Below, piece by piece: positions 6,662 to 7,304 of a DNA stretch of 7,304 bases. The notes beneath the pieces are model-generated. The model did not search any database. It was not told the DNA's origin and saw only the letters and a program-made list of their open reading frames with translations. Position 1 is the stretch's first letter; every line of letters begins with the position of its first letter. Position numbers and translations under genes: made by a program. The DNA comes from Pseudomonadota bacterium (lineage in GTDB: Bacteria; Pseudomonadota; Gammaproteobacteria; Steroidobacterales; Steroidobacteraceae), in the NCBI GenBank assembly GCA_023433465.1, contig JAEZCR010000296.1:1-7304 (forward strand), given 5' to 3'.

Positions 6662-7069
6662 GCGCTCGTGGTCGATCATGTCCTTCTTGAGCGAACGGCA
6701 GGCGCGTGTGCCGTTCGCGGTGAGGAAAATCCCCTGCCGGCGGCGATCGTCGGTCGAACGTTTGCGCGTGACCCAGCCGGCGTCTTCCATGCGGTCGATG
6801 AGCGAGACCACGCTCGCCTTGTCGATGCCGAGCTGATTGCCGATTTCTATCTGCGCGATACCCGGATTGGCATGCGCGAGCAGCAGGGCGCTGAACACGC
6901 CGGGGCGAACGTAGCCTTCGGCGACGTTGCGGTTGAAGTCGCGCCACAACGCGATCTGCGCCCTGCGGATATTGAAGCCGAGCAGGGTCGGCAGGCAGTC
7001 GAGGTCGATGCCGAGGGTCGACTGCGCGCGTAAATCGGCGTTTTGTCTGGAAGTCTTGCTGCTAGCCAT
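6659..7069 (-). CDS. MarR-family transcriptional regulator, truncated by an in-frame amber codon
   Basis: The frame encodes 136 aa with the MarR winged helix-turn-helix: PGVFSALLLAHANPGIAQIEI (residues 56-76), recognition-helix region IGNQLGIDKASVVSLIDRMEDAGWV (76-100) and the wing TRKRSTDDRRRQGIFLTANG (101-120) with the family's DxR signature. MarR proteins are cytosolic dimers that usually repress nearby catabolic or transport genes until a small ligand, often a phenolic acid or its CoA ester, binds. Translation stops at TAG (6661-6659) inside the last long helix. The frame continues for 24 more sense codons to TGA at 6584, encoding an expected MarR C-terminus. Full length would be about 161 aa, normal for the family. 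ATG at 7069 follows GAGG with a 4-nt spacer; a TTG at 7093 is a weaker alternative. It lies 101 bp (counting to the TGA) upstream of the capA-like operon on the same strand and is the obvious candidate regulator. Activity of the 136-aa form is doubtful. Confidence 0.85.
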   Translation of the reverse strand: MASSKTSRQNADLRAQSTLGIDLDCLPTLLGFNIRRAQIALWRDFNRNVAEGYVRPGVFSALLLAHANPGIAQIEIGNQLGIDKASVVSLIDRMEDAGWVTRKRSTDDRRRQGIFLTANGTRACRSLKKDMIDHER

Positions 7070-7092
7070 GGTGCCTCGCCGTTGCGCGGGCA

Positions 7093-7121
7093 AACCTACT
7101 CGACCCCCGGAGGGCGGTCAA
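7093..7121 (-). promoter_or_regulatory. Candidate promoter of the marR-like gene
   Basis: On the minus strand TTGACC (7121-7116) and TAGGTT (7098-7093) are separated by exactly 17 bp, placing transcription start about 17 nt before ATG 7069. The spacer contains a GC-rich palindrome, GACCCCC-GGA-GGG(C)GGTC, at 7102-7119. The -35 is good and the -10 weak. Confidence 0.4.
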
Positions 7122-7170
7122 ACAGCAGGGCCGCCGGGGCCGCGTGTGAGCGGTAACGTTGGTGGAGCAG

Positions 7171-7199
7171 ATAGTTGGCAGTACGAACCATATTGACAA
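7171..7199 (-). promoter_or_regulatory. Second 19-bp repeat with possible upstream promoter of the marR-like gene
   Basis: TGGTTCGTACTGCCAACTA (minus strand, 7190-7172) matches the repeat at 6528-6510 in 13 of 19 positions in the same orientation, with TGGTT/AACTA arms. TTGTCA (7199-7194) lies directly upstream, and AACTAT (7176-7171) is 17 bp after it, so the repeat would fill the spacer of a weak promoter. That arrangement would suit autorepression by the MarR protein (inference). Confidence 0.35.
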
Positions 7200-7200
7200 G

Positions 7201-7304
7201 CGCGCGGCATGGGGCGCAGTCTGACCCCGCTCACGGGGGAGTCGCCGCCACGCGACGAATCGAACACCAGAACTTCACGCGCCACCGCCCAAGTAGTTAG
7301 GGCG
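7201..7304. repeat. Non-coding stretch with a run of small GC-rich hairpins
   Basis: No gene is supported here. Short inverted repeats follow each other: GGGG (7211-7214) can pair with CCCC (7225-7228); CCCCG-CTCA-CGGGG lies at 7225-7238; GTCGC-N6-GCGAC at 7241-7256; and CGCCC-N9-GGGCG at 7286-7304. On the minus strand the first hairpin is followed by TCAGACTG, giving GGGGTCAGACTG. This might be a decayed repeat element or the terminator region of an upstream gene, but no T-tract is present. Confidence 0.3.

Noticed and set aside
7241..7285. tRNA-like T-loop (TTCGATT on the minus strand)
   Set aside because: The flanking stem pairs poorly and no acceptor or anticodon arm can be built.
7118..7303. 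Minus-strand frame open for 61 codons from the right edge to TGA at 7120
   Set aside because: No start is visible, the residues show no family I recognise, and it would run across the candidate promoters; an open frame of this length is common by chance at this GC content. It could still be the tail of an upstream gene.
7286..7304. attC-like end (GCCCAAG...GTTAGGG) suggesting an integron cassette boundary
   Set aside because: Neither half fits the core consensus RYYYAAC/GTTRRRY exactly, and the window ends before any cassette could be judged.
1..7304. CRISPR array, insertion sequence or rRNA/tRNA genes
   Set aside because: No regularly spaced direct repeats, transposase motifs, long terminal inverted repeats or structural RNA signatures were seen.

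Overview
The window comes from a GC-rich bacterium (roughly two thirds G+C by eye), most likely a proteobacterium. The tripartite TRAP transporter, the MarR regulator and the long spurious reading frames opposite real genes all fit that. Nothing in the window fixes the genus. Every gene I can support lies on the minus strand, so the region reads from the right end to the left.

Right end (about 7070-7304): no convincing gene. This stretch holds candidate promoter elements for the regulator, a 19-bp imperfect inverted repeat, and several short GC-rich hairpins. Next comes a MarR-family regulator (7069-6659). Its frame is cut by an amber TAG, but the codons after the TAG still encode a typical MarR C-terminal helix up to a TGA at 6584. 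A spacer of about 100 bp follows, carrying a second copy of the 19-bp repeat that overlaps a perfect TTGACA hexamer.

Then comes a tightly packed operon of six genes running off the left edge: a cytosolic CapA-like metallophosphatase-fold protein; the small (DctQ) and large (DctM) membrane subunits of a TRAP transporter; a 2-hydroxyacyl-CoA dehydratase / benzoyl-CoA reductase family subunit; a fused two-domain CaiB/BaiF (family III) CoA-transferase; and the N-terminal 117 codons of a second dehydratase-family subunit. Most junctions are 4-bp GTGA or ATGA stop/start overlaps, which suggests translational coupling and one co-regulated pathway.

Inferred pathway: the TRAP transporter imports an organic (probably hydroxy or aromatic) acid. 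The CoA-transferase moves CoA onto it from another acyl-CoA. The two-subunit HgdAB/BcrBC-like iron-sulfur enzyme then dehydrates or reduces the thioester. The MarR regulator, perhaps responding to the acid or its CoA ester, may control the set through the shared repeat. The periplasmic binding protein of the transporter and the ATP-dependent activator that this dehydratase family normally needs are not in the window and may lie beyond the left edge. The substrate cannot be read from the sequence.
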